A stretch of DNA of 44,493 nt from a virus: positions 1 to 44,493 of IMG/VR virus record IMGVR_UViG_3300040815_002808; one strand, 5' to 3'. The translations under genes and the position numbers were made by a program. Below the pieces are notes generated by a model that did not search any database, was not told the DNA's origin, and saw only the letters and a list, made by a program, of their open reading frames with translations. Of this stretch, positions 7,105 through 15,734 are shown one piece after another. Position 1 is the stretch's first letter; every line of letters starts with the position of its first letter.

Positions 7105-9170
7105 TTTCAAATCCGTTATTTTTTATAGGTGTTGTAGAAAACTACGATCCTACCAATGAAGGCAGGGTTCAGGTAAGAGCATTTGATTTACATGGCTCAA
7201 ATGATAAGGTTCCTACAAAATCACTTCCCTGGGCAAAATGTGCATCTGGAAGCTATGACCCTAATACGCAACTGCCTCCATTAAATTCGTTAGTATATGG
7301 TATGTTTTTAGATGGAAGAGATGCACAACAACCTCTCATATTAGGGCTCATTCCTACAAACTTTGATACCCGAATAGATCACCCAGAGAGTCATGGTTGG
7401 GGAGTTTATCCTGAGAAAGATGGAGAGGAACTTGCAAAAGGTTCAAGACCCTCAGACGTACATCAACCGGCACAATCAAGACTGGTCAGAGGTGAGGACT
7501 TGTCAGAAACATATATTCTTTCCCAGGAAATGAATAGAGTTGAAGAAATTAAAATAGCAGGATCGGAAGATACATGGGATGAACCTCCTCCAGCATATGC
7601 CGCAAAATATCCACATAATAAGATATGGGAAACTTCTAAGCATGTAATAGAGTTAGACGATACTCCAGACCACGAACGAATTATGATTTATCATAAAGAA
7701 GGTGCCTATATCCAAATGGACTCATACGGCAATGTTGCTTATAAAGCAGATGGTGATAAGTTTGATGTTTCTGTAAAAAATAGTCATGTTTTTATTGGCG
7801 GCCAAAGCCATATTCACGTAAACAGTGACGCCACAATGTATGTGAAGGGCAATTATACACAAGAAGTTACCGGTGATTATAATTTAATCGTACACGGCAA
7901 TGCTCAATTTGGTACAGGCCAACAATTGGCAATTAATGGTGGTACTCAATTAACCATGCGAGGCCCAGAGGTCCGTATGGAAGCAAATGTAAGTAATATG
8001 TCAATTATTGCTAAAGGGAATATGAAACAACAAGCTGGCGAATCTTGGAATGCGGTAGCACCATTTACCCGTCAGACGAGCCTAATATCTCACAGCACAC
8101 AGGCAGGCCCGAAGGGTTATAATCTATTTGTTGCAGGTGATTATACTGCTTCTGTAAATAATATGGATGTTGATGCATTAGGTACACAAAATTCTTTGCT
8201 TGGAAGCAGAGGGATTACATTGAATAGTTTAGCAGGACCTGCCCAATTAAATTCAACTGTGTACACCTCAATTTATGGCCCCATAGTTACTATTGATAAT
8301 GTTGTGTCTCTGGCTGGACAAATCAGAGGCCCAACATTTGCATTGTCTGCTGCTACCAATTTATTAAGTGGATTAGACTACGCCGAAGCAGGCGCCTTTC
8401 CTCAAATGCCTGAACCTCCTGCTGCATCTACAGCATTTGTTCAGCGTCAAGGTTCATCATCATCGGCAGGAGTAACCTCTGGTGCTGGTCACTCAGACAG
8501 GCCAGAGTCTACCTTAGGCGATAAACCTGCTGATATTGTTCGTAATAAATCAGATACGATGAAGCCTATCCTAGATATGATTTCTGCGGCAGAAAGTAGA
8601 GCCGACGGATACGATGCAGTTTACAGTGAGATTTCACAAAGAAACAGACCTACAAAACCAATTTCTAGGATGACTGTAGGTGAAGTACTTGACTGGCAAG
8701 ATAAACTTATTGCTAGTGGTGAGATAGGAAGTGAATCTTATAACGATTCGCCTAGTGTTGCAGCAGGTAGATATCAGTTTATCAATGCAACATTAGAAAG
8801 AGTTGTTGCTAATGGTTACATTTCAAGGGATGAAGTATTTGGTCCAGAGGTTCAGGATAGAGCAGCAATTGGCTTGATGGAAATGGATGGAAACTTAAAT
8901 ACTTGGCTTGATGGTAAGTTAAGTAATACACAATTCCAAAGAAAACTTGCTGGAATATGGGCTGGAATACCTGACCCTAGTACAGGAGAAAGTGTTTACG
9001 GATCTGATGGGTTTAATCAAGCAACAATTACAACAAACACTGCAGGTATTGCAGTTGAAAGTGCAAAGAACCGATATGTTGCATATGTTAACCGCATTGT
9101 TGAGCTTGACGATTCGGTAGATCTTCACATAGCTGCAAATATCCCGAATGTTTTTATTGGCGATGTATAA
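7101..9170 (+). CDS. 5: gp5-like spike protein: OB domain, beta-helix and C-terminal lysozyme-like domain
   Basis: The protein has 689 residues. Residues 1-90 form the gp5-type OB domain (FIGVVENYDPTNEGRVQVRA; LILGLIPTNFD). Residues about 180-430 contain short strand repeats of the kind that make a trimeric beta-helix (MDSYGNVAYKADGDKFDVSV; MYVKGNYTQEVTGDYNLIV). A low-complexity linker follows. Residues about 485-640 resemble lambda-endolysin-type glycan cleavers: LDMISAAESRADGYDAVYS with Glu498 as the likely catalytic acid, SVAAGRYQF at 552-560, and LAGIWAGIPDP. In T4 gp5 the lysozyme sits between OB domain and beta-helix; here it seems to come after. The gene overlaps gp27 by four bases, and its stop lies within a late-promoter match. 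Confidence 0.8.
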   Translation: MISNPLFFIGVVENYDPTNEGRVQVRAFDLHGSNDKVPTKSLPWAKCASGSYDPNTQLPPLNSLVYGMFLDGRDAQQPLILGLIPTNFDTRIDHPESHGWGVYPEKDGEELAKGSRPSDVHQPAQSRLVRGEDLSETYILSQEMNRVEEIKIAGSEDTWDEPPPAYAAKYPHNKIWETSKHVIELDDTPDHERIMIYHKEGAYIQMDSYGNVAYKADGDKFDVSVKNSHVFIGGQSHIHVNSDATMYVKGNYTQEVTGDYNLIVHGNAQFGTGQQLAINGGTQLTMRGPEVRMEANVSNMSIIAKGNMKQQAGESWNAVAPFTRQTSLISHSTQAGPKGYNLFVAGDYTASVNNMDVDALGTQNSLLGSRGITLNSLAGPAQLNSTVYTSIYGPIVTIDNVVSLAGQIRGPTFALSAATNLLSGLDYAEAGAFPQMPEPPAASTAFVQRQGSSSSAGVTSGAGHSDRPESTLGDKPADIVRNKSDTMKPILDMISAAESRADGYDAVYSEISQRNRPTKPISRMTVGEVLDWQDKLIASGEIGSESYNDSPSVAAGRYQFINATLERVVANGYISRDEVFGPEVQDRAAIGLMEMDGNLNTWLDGKLSNTQFQRKLAGIWAGIPDPSTGESVYGSDGFNQATITTNTAGIAVESAKNRYVAYVNRIVELDDSVDLHIAANIPNVFIGDV

Positions 9171-9173
9171 ATA
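9166..9173 (+). promoter_or_regulatory. Late promoter match (TATAAATA) before the M15 peptidase gene
   Basis: An exact TATAAATA overlaps the gp5 stop codon (TAA at 9168-9170). The predicted start near 9180 would fall right beside the AGGAG at 9181-9185, so the transcript would be almost leaderless. It may be active, but the location is tight, so confidence is moderate. Confidence 0.5.
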
Positions 9174-9190
9174 TTTTGTAAGGAGATTTT

Positions 9191-10771
9191 ATGACATCTA
9201 GTTGTATAGAATACAGCTCATCGTTAGATGGGCAATGTTTAGTAGACCAAACGACGGCTAACCGTGCGCTTGTTGGTGCGTTGCCGAAGGTCAAGGATGA
9301 TGGATCATTTACGTTTGACCAAATAGATGCTTGGGGAGATGAATTTGTTACTACCTATCTAGTAGATGCTGAGAACAATCCAGTAGCAAAAGCAGAGCTT
9401 CAATATGGTGCCGAACTTTATATTCAATTAAATAATATTAATTCATATGCACGTAATATAGATTTAGGTCCATGGCCCGATTTGTCCGATAGACTACAAA
9501 GGGGTGAGCTTGGTATAATTGAATATGTGGATTTTTTAAATGAATTTAATTATACGATTTCAGATCTTCAAACACAAACTCAAATTAATCCAGCAACAGT
9601 TGCTTTTCAATTAGATAGTTATTATAAAAACACATTTTATAACAGTGTTATGGGTGGTTTTTGCAAACGAATAGAAGGAGTTTTTGGTGCTATTGATGCG
9701 TTCTTTGATCTTGTAAATGCTGTAAACGGATTTATTACCAAGGCATTATCATTTGTTGGTAATCTTAAAAGCGGCAAATTCTTTAAGGATATTGCGGAAC
9801 AAGGATTGGCAAAAGTACTCATTAAGGAAATAGAAGAAAAGATTATTAGTGTTATTCAAAAGGCTTGGAAAAAAATCCAACAAACTCTTGAAAACTTTAA
9901 CCTACTTAATTATGTTGATTGCGCTGCAAATTTTATAAATCAAAATGTAGCAAAACGAGCATATAAACTTAGACAAGAAGCACTTGCTTTTTTAAACGAC
10001 GTAAATTTAAAAAGTCTTATAAAAAGAGTTGAAAAGTTATTTGACTATGCAGTAAACCTATTTGATAGACCTGGGTTGGCAGAAATTCAATATCTGGTGT
10101 TAAGATTCTGTTCGTTTATATCAAACATTGAAGCCCTAATTAATGAAATAAAGAAACCTTCACAGAATTTTGCATTAAAATACCAGACAGTAGTAAATAG
10201 ACTAGATAGAGCTAGTTCAGCGGCATCTGCATTAGCAGTTGCGAGCGGTGCAAAAAGATATTCAAAAGAACAAAGAAAAATAAGCGCTAATGCACTTGCG
10301 GCAAAATGGACGAATCCAGATGGGGAAATTTTACCTACAAATACAGGAAATAAACCTGCAAATATGCCAGAAATTACCTGTAAAGAAATAAATAACATTC
10401 CTACCTGGGATGAAGTAAGACTTGGAAAGTCATCTATATTTACATTTCAAAATGACGGAAAGTCGTTTATTGATAAAGAAGCAGCATGGACGGGAATGCA
10501 TTGTAACTTCCTTGTTAATATAATGCGAATACAAAAAGAAATTGGAAAACCATTTCAGATTAATAGCGGCTGGAGAAGTCAACAAGCTAATAAACAAGTC
10601 GGTGGTGCCGATAATTCTTATCACGGTGTTGGTAGGGCTATAGACATTAGTAAAAAAACCCTAAATAGCGATGATATTAAAAAAATTCGAAGTTTGGTAA
10701 AAAAATATAATTATGAAGTACTCTCATACGGTTCACACATTCACATAGAACCGGCACCGTCAGGATCATAA
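9191..10771 (+). CDS. Structural protein with C-terminal M15-type (D-Ala-D-Ala carboxypeptidase-like) peptidase domain
   Basis: The protein has 526 residues. The first 400 are mostly helical and not recognisable, with long amphipathic helices around 165-350. The last 80 residues are a zinc peptidase domain of the M15/VanY type: INSGWRSQQANKQ, then SYHGVGRAIDI, then GSHIHIEP. The likely zinc ligands are His478, Asp485 and His518, with His516 nearby. Such domains cut peptide cross-links in peptidoglycan. The gene lies between gp5 and gp25 and has a good site (AGGAG at 9181-9185). A virion-borne cell-wall enzyme that complements the gp5 lysozyme domain is the natural inference. The N-terminal part may attach it to the hub. 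Confidence 0.75.
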   Translation: MTSSCIEYSSSLDGQCLVDQTTANRALVGALPKVKDDGSFTFDQIDAWGDEFVTTYLVDAENNPVAKAELQYGAELYIQLNNINSYARNIDLGPWPDLSDRLQRGELGIIEYVDFLNEFNYTISDLQTQTQINPATVAFQLDSYYKNTFYNSVMGGFCKRIEGVFGAIDAFFDLVNAVNGFITKALSFVGNLKSGKFFKDIAEQGLAKVLIKEIEEKIISVIQKAWKKIQQTLENFNLLNYVDCAANFINQNVAKRAYKLRQEALAFLNDVNLKSLIKRVEKLFDYAVNLFDRPGLAEIQYLVLRFCSFISNIEALINEIKKPSQNFALKYQTVVNRLDRASSAASALAVASGAKRYSKEQRKISANALAAKWTNPDGEILPTNTGNKPANMPEITCKEINNIPTWDEVRLGKSSIFTFQNDGKSFIDKEAAWTGMHCNFLVNIMRIQKEIGKPFQINSGWRSQQANKQVGGADNSYHGVGRAIDISKKTLNSDDIKKIRSLVKKYNYEVLSYGSHIHIEPAPSGS

Positions 10772-10772
10772 A

Positions 10773-11189
10773 ATGCCTATAACAGTATTTACACCTAGGA
10801 CCAAAAAGATTAATCTTTATGCTGACCTGCGCAAGGACTTGGCAATAAGTCCTGTTTCCGGTGATATTACTCTTGTAAAAGATGAGGATGCTGTAAAAGA
10901 AGCACTAGTAAATTTAATATTAACAGACCCAGGTGAAAGGTTGATGCAGCCTAACATTGGCGGCGGCGTAAGAGAAATGCTATTCGAGAATTTAACTCCT
11001 GCTGTTCTTACACTTATTAAGGAAAGGGTCACGGATTGTGTTAAACTGTATGAGCCAAGAGCAGAACTAATTGATGTTACTGTTGCGGCGGATATGGACT
11101 CAAATAACGTATCAGCAAACATACAATTTTACATAAGAAATGTAGAACAACCTATCACACTTGATGTGATACTAGAAAGGACGAGATAA
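10773..11189 (+). CDS. 25: gp25 baseplate wedge protein (lysozyme-like fold)
   Basis: The 138-residue product matches gp25 (132 in T4) in length and signature: LILTDPGERLMQPNIGGG, followed by a hydrophobic helix and YEPRAELIDVTV, containing the EPR motif. Gp25 is one of the most conserved parts of contractile tails; it sits at the inner baseplate and anchors the first sheath ring. The ATG follows the preceding stop by one base, and gp6 begins three bases after its own stop. Gp25 next to gp6 is a nearly universal pairing in contractile systems. Confidence 0.92.
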   Translation: MPITVFTPRTKKINLYADLRKDLAISPVSGDITLVKDEDAVKEALVNLILTDPGERLMQPNIGGGVREMLFENLTPAVLTLIKERVTDCVKLYEPRAELIDVTVAADMDSNNVSANIQFYIRNVEQPITLDVILERTR

Positions 11190-11192
11190 GTT

Positions 11193-13064
11193 ATGGCTAC
11201 TCAGACTCCTATAACGGAATTAGATTTTGATAACATTAAAAGTCAATTAAAATCGTATCTGCGCCAACAAGATAAATTTGTGGATTATAATTTTGAAGGC
11301 TCTAATATGAGTGTTCTTCTTGATGTACTTGCATATAATACTTACCAAAACAATTTTTATACAAATATGGCAATCAATGAAATGTTTCTTGATTCCGCAT
11401 TGCTTAGAAATTCGGTTGTATCACATGCAAAGGAATTAAATTATCTTCCAAGGTCTAGACGATCTGCAAAGGCTACTGTTACTCTAACAATCAGGGATAA
11501 TGATGGCATTCTTGAAGGTCAAACAGTTTCAATTCCTGCATACACAGATTTTAATAGCACATTCCAGGGTGAAAATTTCAATTTTGTTACGGCACAAACA
11601 TACGTTGCTAGAAAAACCGGTGTTGGTGTATACCAGGCAGCAAATATAGAATTGTTTGAAGGAGAATATCTTACAAGCTTTGAACGAGAAGGATTTATTG
11701 TTGATGCTGACGGTATACTAAGAGTAGCAATTACAAACGAAAATGCAGATACGGATTCATTTGAAGTGTTTGTTGATGCTGAGGCAACGGATGATGCTAA
11801 TGTTTATTTGTATGCAAAAGATATTTTTGGCGTAGGCCCTACTGACAAAGTATTTTATGTTGAACCTTATCTTGATAACAGATATTCGATTTACTTTGGT
11901 GGAAACGTATATGGTGAGCAACCATCGGAATTTGAAGATGTAAGAGTAAGATATCGTATATGTTCAGGCACTGAAGCAAATGGTGCTAGCGTATTTACCA
12001 CAAATTTCATAGATAACGTTACCGCTACGGTAACAACATTGGTTGCAGCAAATGGTGGGCAAGAAAGAGAATCGTTAGAAAGTATTAAAGCATATGCACC
12101 CAAATCTTTGCAAATACAAGAAAGAGCAGTAACAACAAAAGATTATGAAACATTGCTAAAACAAAGATTTCCAGAAATTAATGCAGTTGCTGCTTATGGT
12201 GGAGAAGAATTAGATCCTCCACAGTTTGGAAAAGTTGCGGTGGCCGTATATTTAAGAGATGGTGACGAATTGATTTCATCATCTTTGGCAAATAGATATG
12301 TTGAGTATCTCAGGGACAAAACTCCTCTAACAATTGAACCTATCTTTATTCAAACATCATTCGTATATGCTTGTGTTACAGCAAAAATTTATTACAGTAA
12401 AAGACTTACTACATTATCACCGGGTGATCTTGAACAATTGGTTAGAGCAAAAATACAAGCTCATTCTGCAGCTAATTTAGCAGATTTTGGCAAAAAATTA
12501 AGAATGTCAGGTTTATCTACAGAAGTGGATGCAGTAGACAACGGCATACAAAGTGTTAATATTACTGCTGTGCCTCTTATAGATTGGTCGCCTGATCTTG
12601 GTATTGCATCTACCGTCGTGTTTAGATTTCAATCAGAATTAGTAAAACCATATCCATACACACAAGATACGGGATTTACAGATTACAAACCTGCCGTAAA
12701 ATCTAGTGTTTTCAATATTACCGGTAGTGTGCCGGTTTATATACAAGACGATGGCTTGGGAAATATCATGGTTATTTCTGACAGTCCAAGTGACCCACAG
12801 GTTTTGAATCCTAAAGTTGGTACTGTTAGTTATACGACAGGTGAGGTAAAACTTACCAAGTTTGCTGTCGAATCATTTACTGGATCAGCAATTAAAATTG
12901 AGGTAAATACTGTTCGCAGAGACATTACAGCACCTACTGGTAGAATTTTCTTAATCAGAGATGAGGATGTACATGTTGAAATATTTGCAGAAGAAGAATT
13001 AAACAAGACTGCTTCCTCGCAATCCGTGGCCACCGCAGGTGGTATTGTGATTACAACCGTATAA
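11193..13064 (+). CDS. 6: gp6 baseplate wedge protein (gpJ-like)
   Basis: The protein has 623 residues (T4 gp6: 660). The N-terminal segment is highly typical: LKSYLRQQDKFVDYNFEGSN, VLLDVLAYNTYQNNFY, AINEMFLDSALLRNSVV, and KELNYLPRSRRSAKATVTL. The central region contains the Baseplate_J-like stretch ERAVTTKDYETLLKQRFPEI with KVAVAVYLRDG downstream. Gp6 dimers form the continuous ring of the inner baseplate that transmits the contraction signal. The gene follows gp25 directly and is followed 18 bases on by gp7, the standard wedge order. Confidence 0.9.
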   Translation: MATQTPITELDFDNIKSQLKSYLRQQDKFVDYNFEGSNMSVLLDVLAYNTYQNNFYTNMAINEMFLDSALLRNSVVSHAKELNYLPRSRRSAKATVTLTIRDNDGILEGQTVSIPAYTDFNSTFQGENFNFVTAQTYVARKTGVGVYQAANIELFEGEYLTSFEREGFIVDADGILRVAITNENADTDSFEVFVDAEATDDANVYLYAKDIFGVGPTDKVFYVEPYLDNRYSIYFGGNVYGEQPSEFEDVRVRYRICSGTEANGASVFTTNFIDNVTATVTTLVAANGGQERESLESIKAYAPKSLQIQERAVTTKDYETLLKQRFPEINAVAAYGGEELDPPQFGKVAVAVYLRDGDELISSSLANRYVEYLRDKTPLTIEPIFIQTSFVYACVTAKIYYSKRLTTLSPGDLEQLVRAKIQAHSAANLADFGKKLRMSGLSTEVDAVDNGIQSVNITAVPLIDWSPDLGIASTVVFRFQSELVKPYPYTQDTGFTDYKPAVKSSVFNITGSVPVYIQDDGLGNIMVISDSPSDPQVLNPKVGTVSYTTGEVKLTKFAVESFTGSAIKIEVNTVRRDITAPTGRIFLIRDEDVHVEIFAEEELNKTASSQSVATAGGIVITTV

Positions 13065-13082
13065 AGTAAGGCATTACAAGCA

Positions 13083-15683
13083 ATGGACATCCAAAAGAAA
13101 ATTGCGTTTTTCATAGAAAAACAATTCCCCGCAGTTTATCGGGAATACGGTTCTGAGCTTGTAACTTTAGTAGAAGAATATTATAGATTCCTAGAAGATT
13201 CTCCAAATCAAAGCCATTATAATAACCGTAGATTATTTGAATATAAAGATATAAGTACTACACTCAATAGTATGCTAATTTTTTATAAAAACAAATATTT
13301 AAAAGATTTACCGCTTGATGAGTCAAATGTAAAATTTCTAGTAAAGAATATTTTAGACCTTTATAGAAGAAAAGGTACTCCCGAAGGTATCATTTTATTT
13401 TTTAGATTGTTCTTTCAAGAAGATGTAGAAATATATTATCCTGCACAGCAGATACTAAAACCTTCCTCCTCAACTTGGCAAACCGGTACGTTCCTTCAAA
13501 TGGAATACAATAATAATGTATTTACGGATATTGATGGAAATACATTTTCCTATGTTGACTTGCCAGGCAGAAATATAAAAGGCTCATTGAGCGGAGCAAG
13601 AGCTGCTGTTAGCAATGTAAATCTTATGATAATTAATGGGGTTAAAGTTGCTATACTTTATATTGATTCCGTTAGAGGTAAGTTTATTAGATACGATGAT
13701 GTTACAGCAAAAATTGGCTCAAATATAGTTAATTTTGGTCGTATATCAGGTTCATTGAGTGGTTTCAATATAAATGAGACCGGAGGCCGAACAGGCAATA
13801 AAAAGGGAGATATTTTTGATGTCGTGTCTGGTACGGGAACGTCAGGACGGGCACTTGTAACCGCAGTTTCGGATAACCCGACTGGAGAAGTTTCTTATAA
13901 TGTGACTGATGGCGGTTGGGGCTATACAGTTGAAAATACCGTACTTGAGGTTTCAAATCAATCTATAATACTCGAAAACTCTGAACGAGTTTTTATTATA
14001 GGCGAGACAATATCAGATACCTTAGGGAATACTGGAAAGGTAGTTGGCCAAAATGACGGCTCCGTAGGTATCTTAATGGACGGTTCCGATGAGTTTATAT
14101 TTGGTAGAAACCATTTTGCAATAGACCGACCTGGAAGCCCTAGAATTGAAAATTTGGGAACCAGCTTTTCTGAAGTTACCAGCATACCAGACCGGAACGA
14201 TACCTCTCCTGGAGATATGTTTGCTAATACTGGGTTATCAACTGACGTTAAGGTTTCCTCGCTCAATTTTATAGAAACAGTACAATTAATTACAGACACA
14301 ATTTCCCCACACCTTGCTACTGTACTTAACATAGCAGATTGGGAAGCTAATGCTCCTTTTAGTGGGACCGCAAGTCCAGTTAGTCTAACAACCGTAATAT
14401 CAGATGCCTTTGATCTTACACCATTTCAAGTTGGTAGTATCAATTCATTCTCAAATCTTGATCCTGGCACTGGATATGTAAATGATGTTTTTGCTCTGGC
14501 AAAAGATCCAACAATGATTAATTTTGACAGATATAATCAGATACTTAAAATTGATCCACCAGCAGCTGCATCCATTGTTAGTGTAGGTGAGCTTATTACC
14601 GAAACAGTGCCAAGTACAAGCTATTTTGGTAGGGTTGTAAGTACTGATTCTACAGCAGGTACTATTACAATAACACCATATGTTTATTATGGATTTTCTT
14701 CTACCGAAATTACAACTTCAGCAGGAGAAAAACTTGTTGTTACCGGAATTTCTACCGATTATACATCCAAAAAAATCGGAAGTAATGCAACTGTAAATGC
14801 AGATACAGATTTTGCAACAGGAAGAGTAGAATCAGTATCAATATATAATTCTGGCTTTGGTTATCAACACCAAGCAGATGCCTCTCTCGTAAACGATGAC
14901 GGTATTACGATAGCAAGAGGTCAAATTAATGTTGATTCGCAGGGTGTAACATCAGGTTATTGGGCAGACTTTACTTCTCACTTAAACGGCTATCAAGTAA
15001 ATAGTACCACACCAACACAATTGATCTTACCAAACAGTAATTTTTCTACTGCAATCTCGTCAATATCTGCTGGAACTGACCCTACAACTCAAGTTGCTAG
15101 TCTTGATCCACTATTCGAGACGTGGGTGCAGACTATTGCATCCGACGGATTTCCGATGTATGATTTGGAAAAAGACGGTCTACAAATAAGTGCCTATGAT
15201 GCATCACGATGGGAATTATTAGCTCAAAACAGTGCTTCAGCTGGAATTGTAAATAGATGGAATAACATAATAGTTCCTTCTTTAAAATCACAGCCTTGGT
15301 ATTCTAGCCAGCAAGGAGTCATTTGGACAAACTCAGATATAGTAAATATCTATGACCAAAAATACTACGACTCTGGTATGAAAGTACAGGACAGTGACTA
15401 TTACCAGGAATACTCATATGAAATTAAAAGTACTATACCACAATCACAATATGAAACAGTTTTAAAAGAAAATGTTCATCTTGCAGGTTCAAAACAATTT
15501 AGTCAATTTTACTTTAGATACAAAAACGATAGCACATTAGAGCAAGATTTTATAAGGGTATTTAATGATGACGGTAAAGGCACACCACTTGATCAAGCAA
15601 TACTTAACAATCTATCAATGGACGCAACAAATTTATCGGTAGACTCTACCGAGGTCAGAGCGGATAATGTTCCAACCATCTGA
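13083..15683 (+). CDS. 7: gp7-like baseplate wedge protein
   Basis: The 866-residue protein (T4 gp7: 1032) starts with a helical segment that I recognise from marine T4-like gp7 proteins: FPAVYREYGSELVTLVEEYY, LDLYRRKGTPEGIILFFRLF, and EDVEIYYPAQQILKPS. The middle consists of repeated beta-rich units of the form VFIIGETISDTLGNTGKVVG and NVTDGGWGYTVENTVLEVSN. In T4 gp7 clamps the gp6 dimer and gp25 and carries the outer wedge arms. Its place right after gp6 supports the call. The start is preceded by TAAGG at a workable distance. Confidence 0.8.
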   Translation: MDIQKKIAFFIEKQFPAVYREYGSELVTLVEEYYRFLEDSPNQSHYNNRRLFEYKDISTTLNSMLIFYKNKYLKDLPLDESNVKFLVKNILDLYRRKGTPEGIILFFRLFFQEDVEIYYPAQQILKPSSSTWQTGTFLQMEYNNNVFTDIDGNTFSYVDLPGRNIKGSLSGARAAVSNVNLMIINGVKVAILYIDSVRGKFIRYDDVTAKIGSNIVNFGRISGSLSGFNINETGGRTGNKKGDIFDVVSGTGTSGRALVTAVSDNPTGEVSYNVTDGGWGYTVENTVLEVSNQSIILENSERVFIIGETISDTLGNTGKVVGQNDGSVGILMDGSDEFIFGRNHFAIDRPGSPRIENLGTSFSEVTSIPDRNDTSPGDMFANTGLSTDVKVSSLNFIETVQLITDTISPHLATVLNIADWEANAPFSGTASPVSLTTVISDAFDLTPFQVGSINSFSNLDPGTGYVNDVFALAKDPTMINFDRYNQILKIDPPAAASIVSVGELITETVPSTSYFGRVVSTDSTAGTITITPYVYYGFSSTEITTSAGEKLVVTGISTDYTSKKIGSNATVNADTDFATGRVESVSIYNSGFGYQHQADASLVNDDGITIARGQINVDSQGVTSGYWADFTSHLNGYQVNSTTPTQLILPNSNFSTAISSISAGTDPTTQVASLDPLFETWVQTIASDGFPMYDLEKDGLQISAYDASRWELLAQNSASAGIVNRWNNIIVPSLKSQPWYSSQQGVIWTNSDIVNIYDQKYYDSGMKVQDSDYYQEYSYEIKSTIPQSQYETVLKENVHLAGSKQFSQFYFRYKNDSTLEQDFIRVFNDDGKGTPLDQAILNNLSMDATNLSVDSTEVRADNVPTI

Positions 15684-15696
15684 TGCAACAAAATGA

Positions 15697-15704
15697 AATA
15701 AATA
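15697..15704 (+). promoter_or_regulatory. Candidate late promoter (AATAAATA) before the cupredoxin fibre gene
   Basis: AATAAATA fits the cyanophage-style NATAAATA but differs from the T4 consensus at the first base. It is in the 51-base gap after gp7, about 30 bases before the next start, so a transcript from near 15711 would carry AGAGGG just before the ATG at 15735. Gap position is the main support. Confidence 0.45.
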
Positions 15705-15734
15705 TATAATTAAGGAATTTAATTAGAGGGCGAC

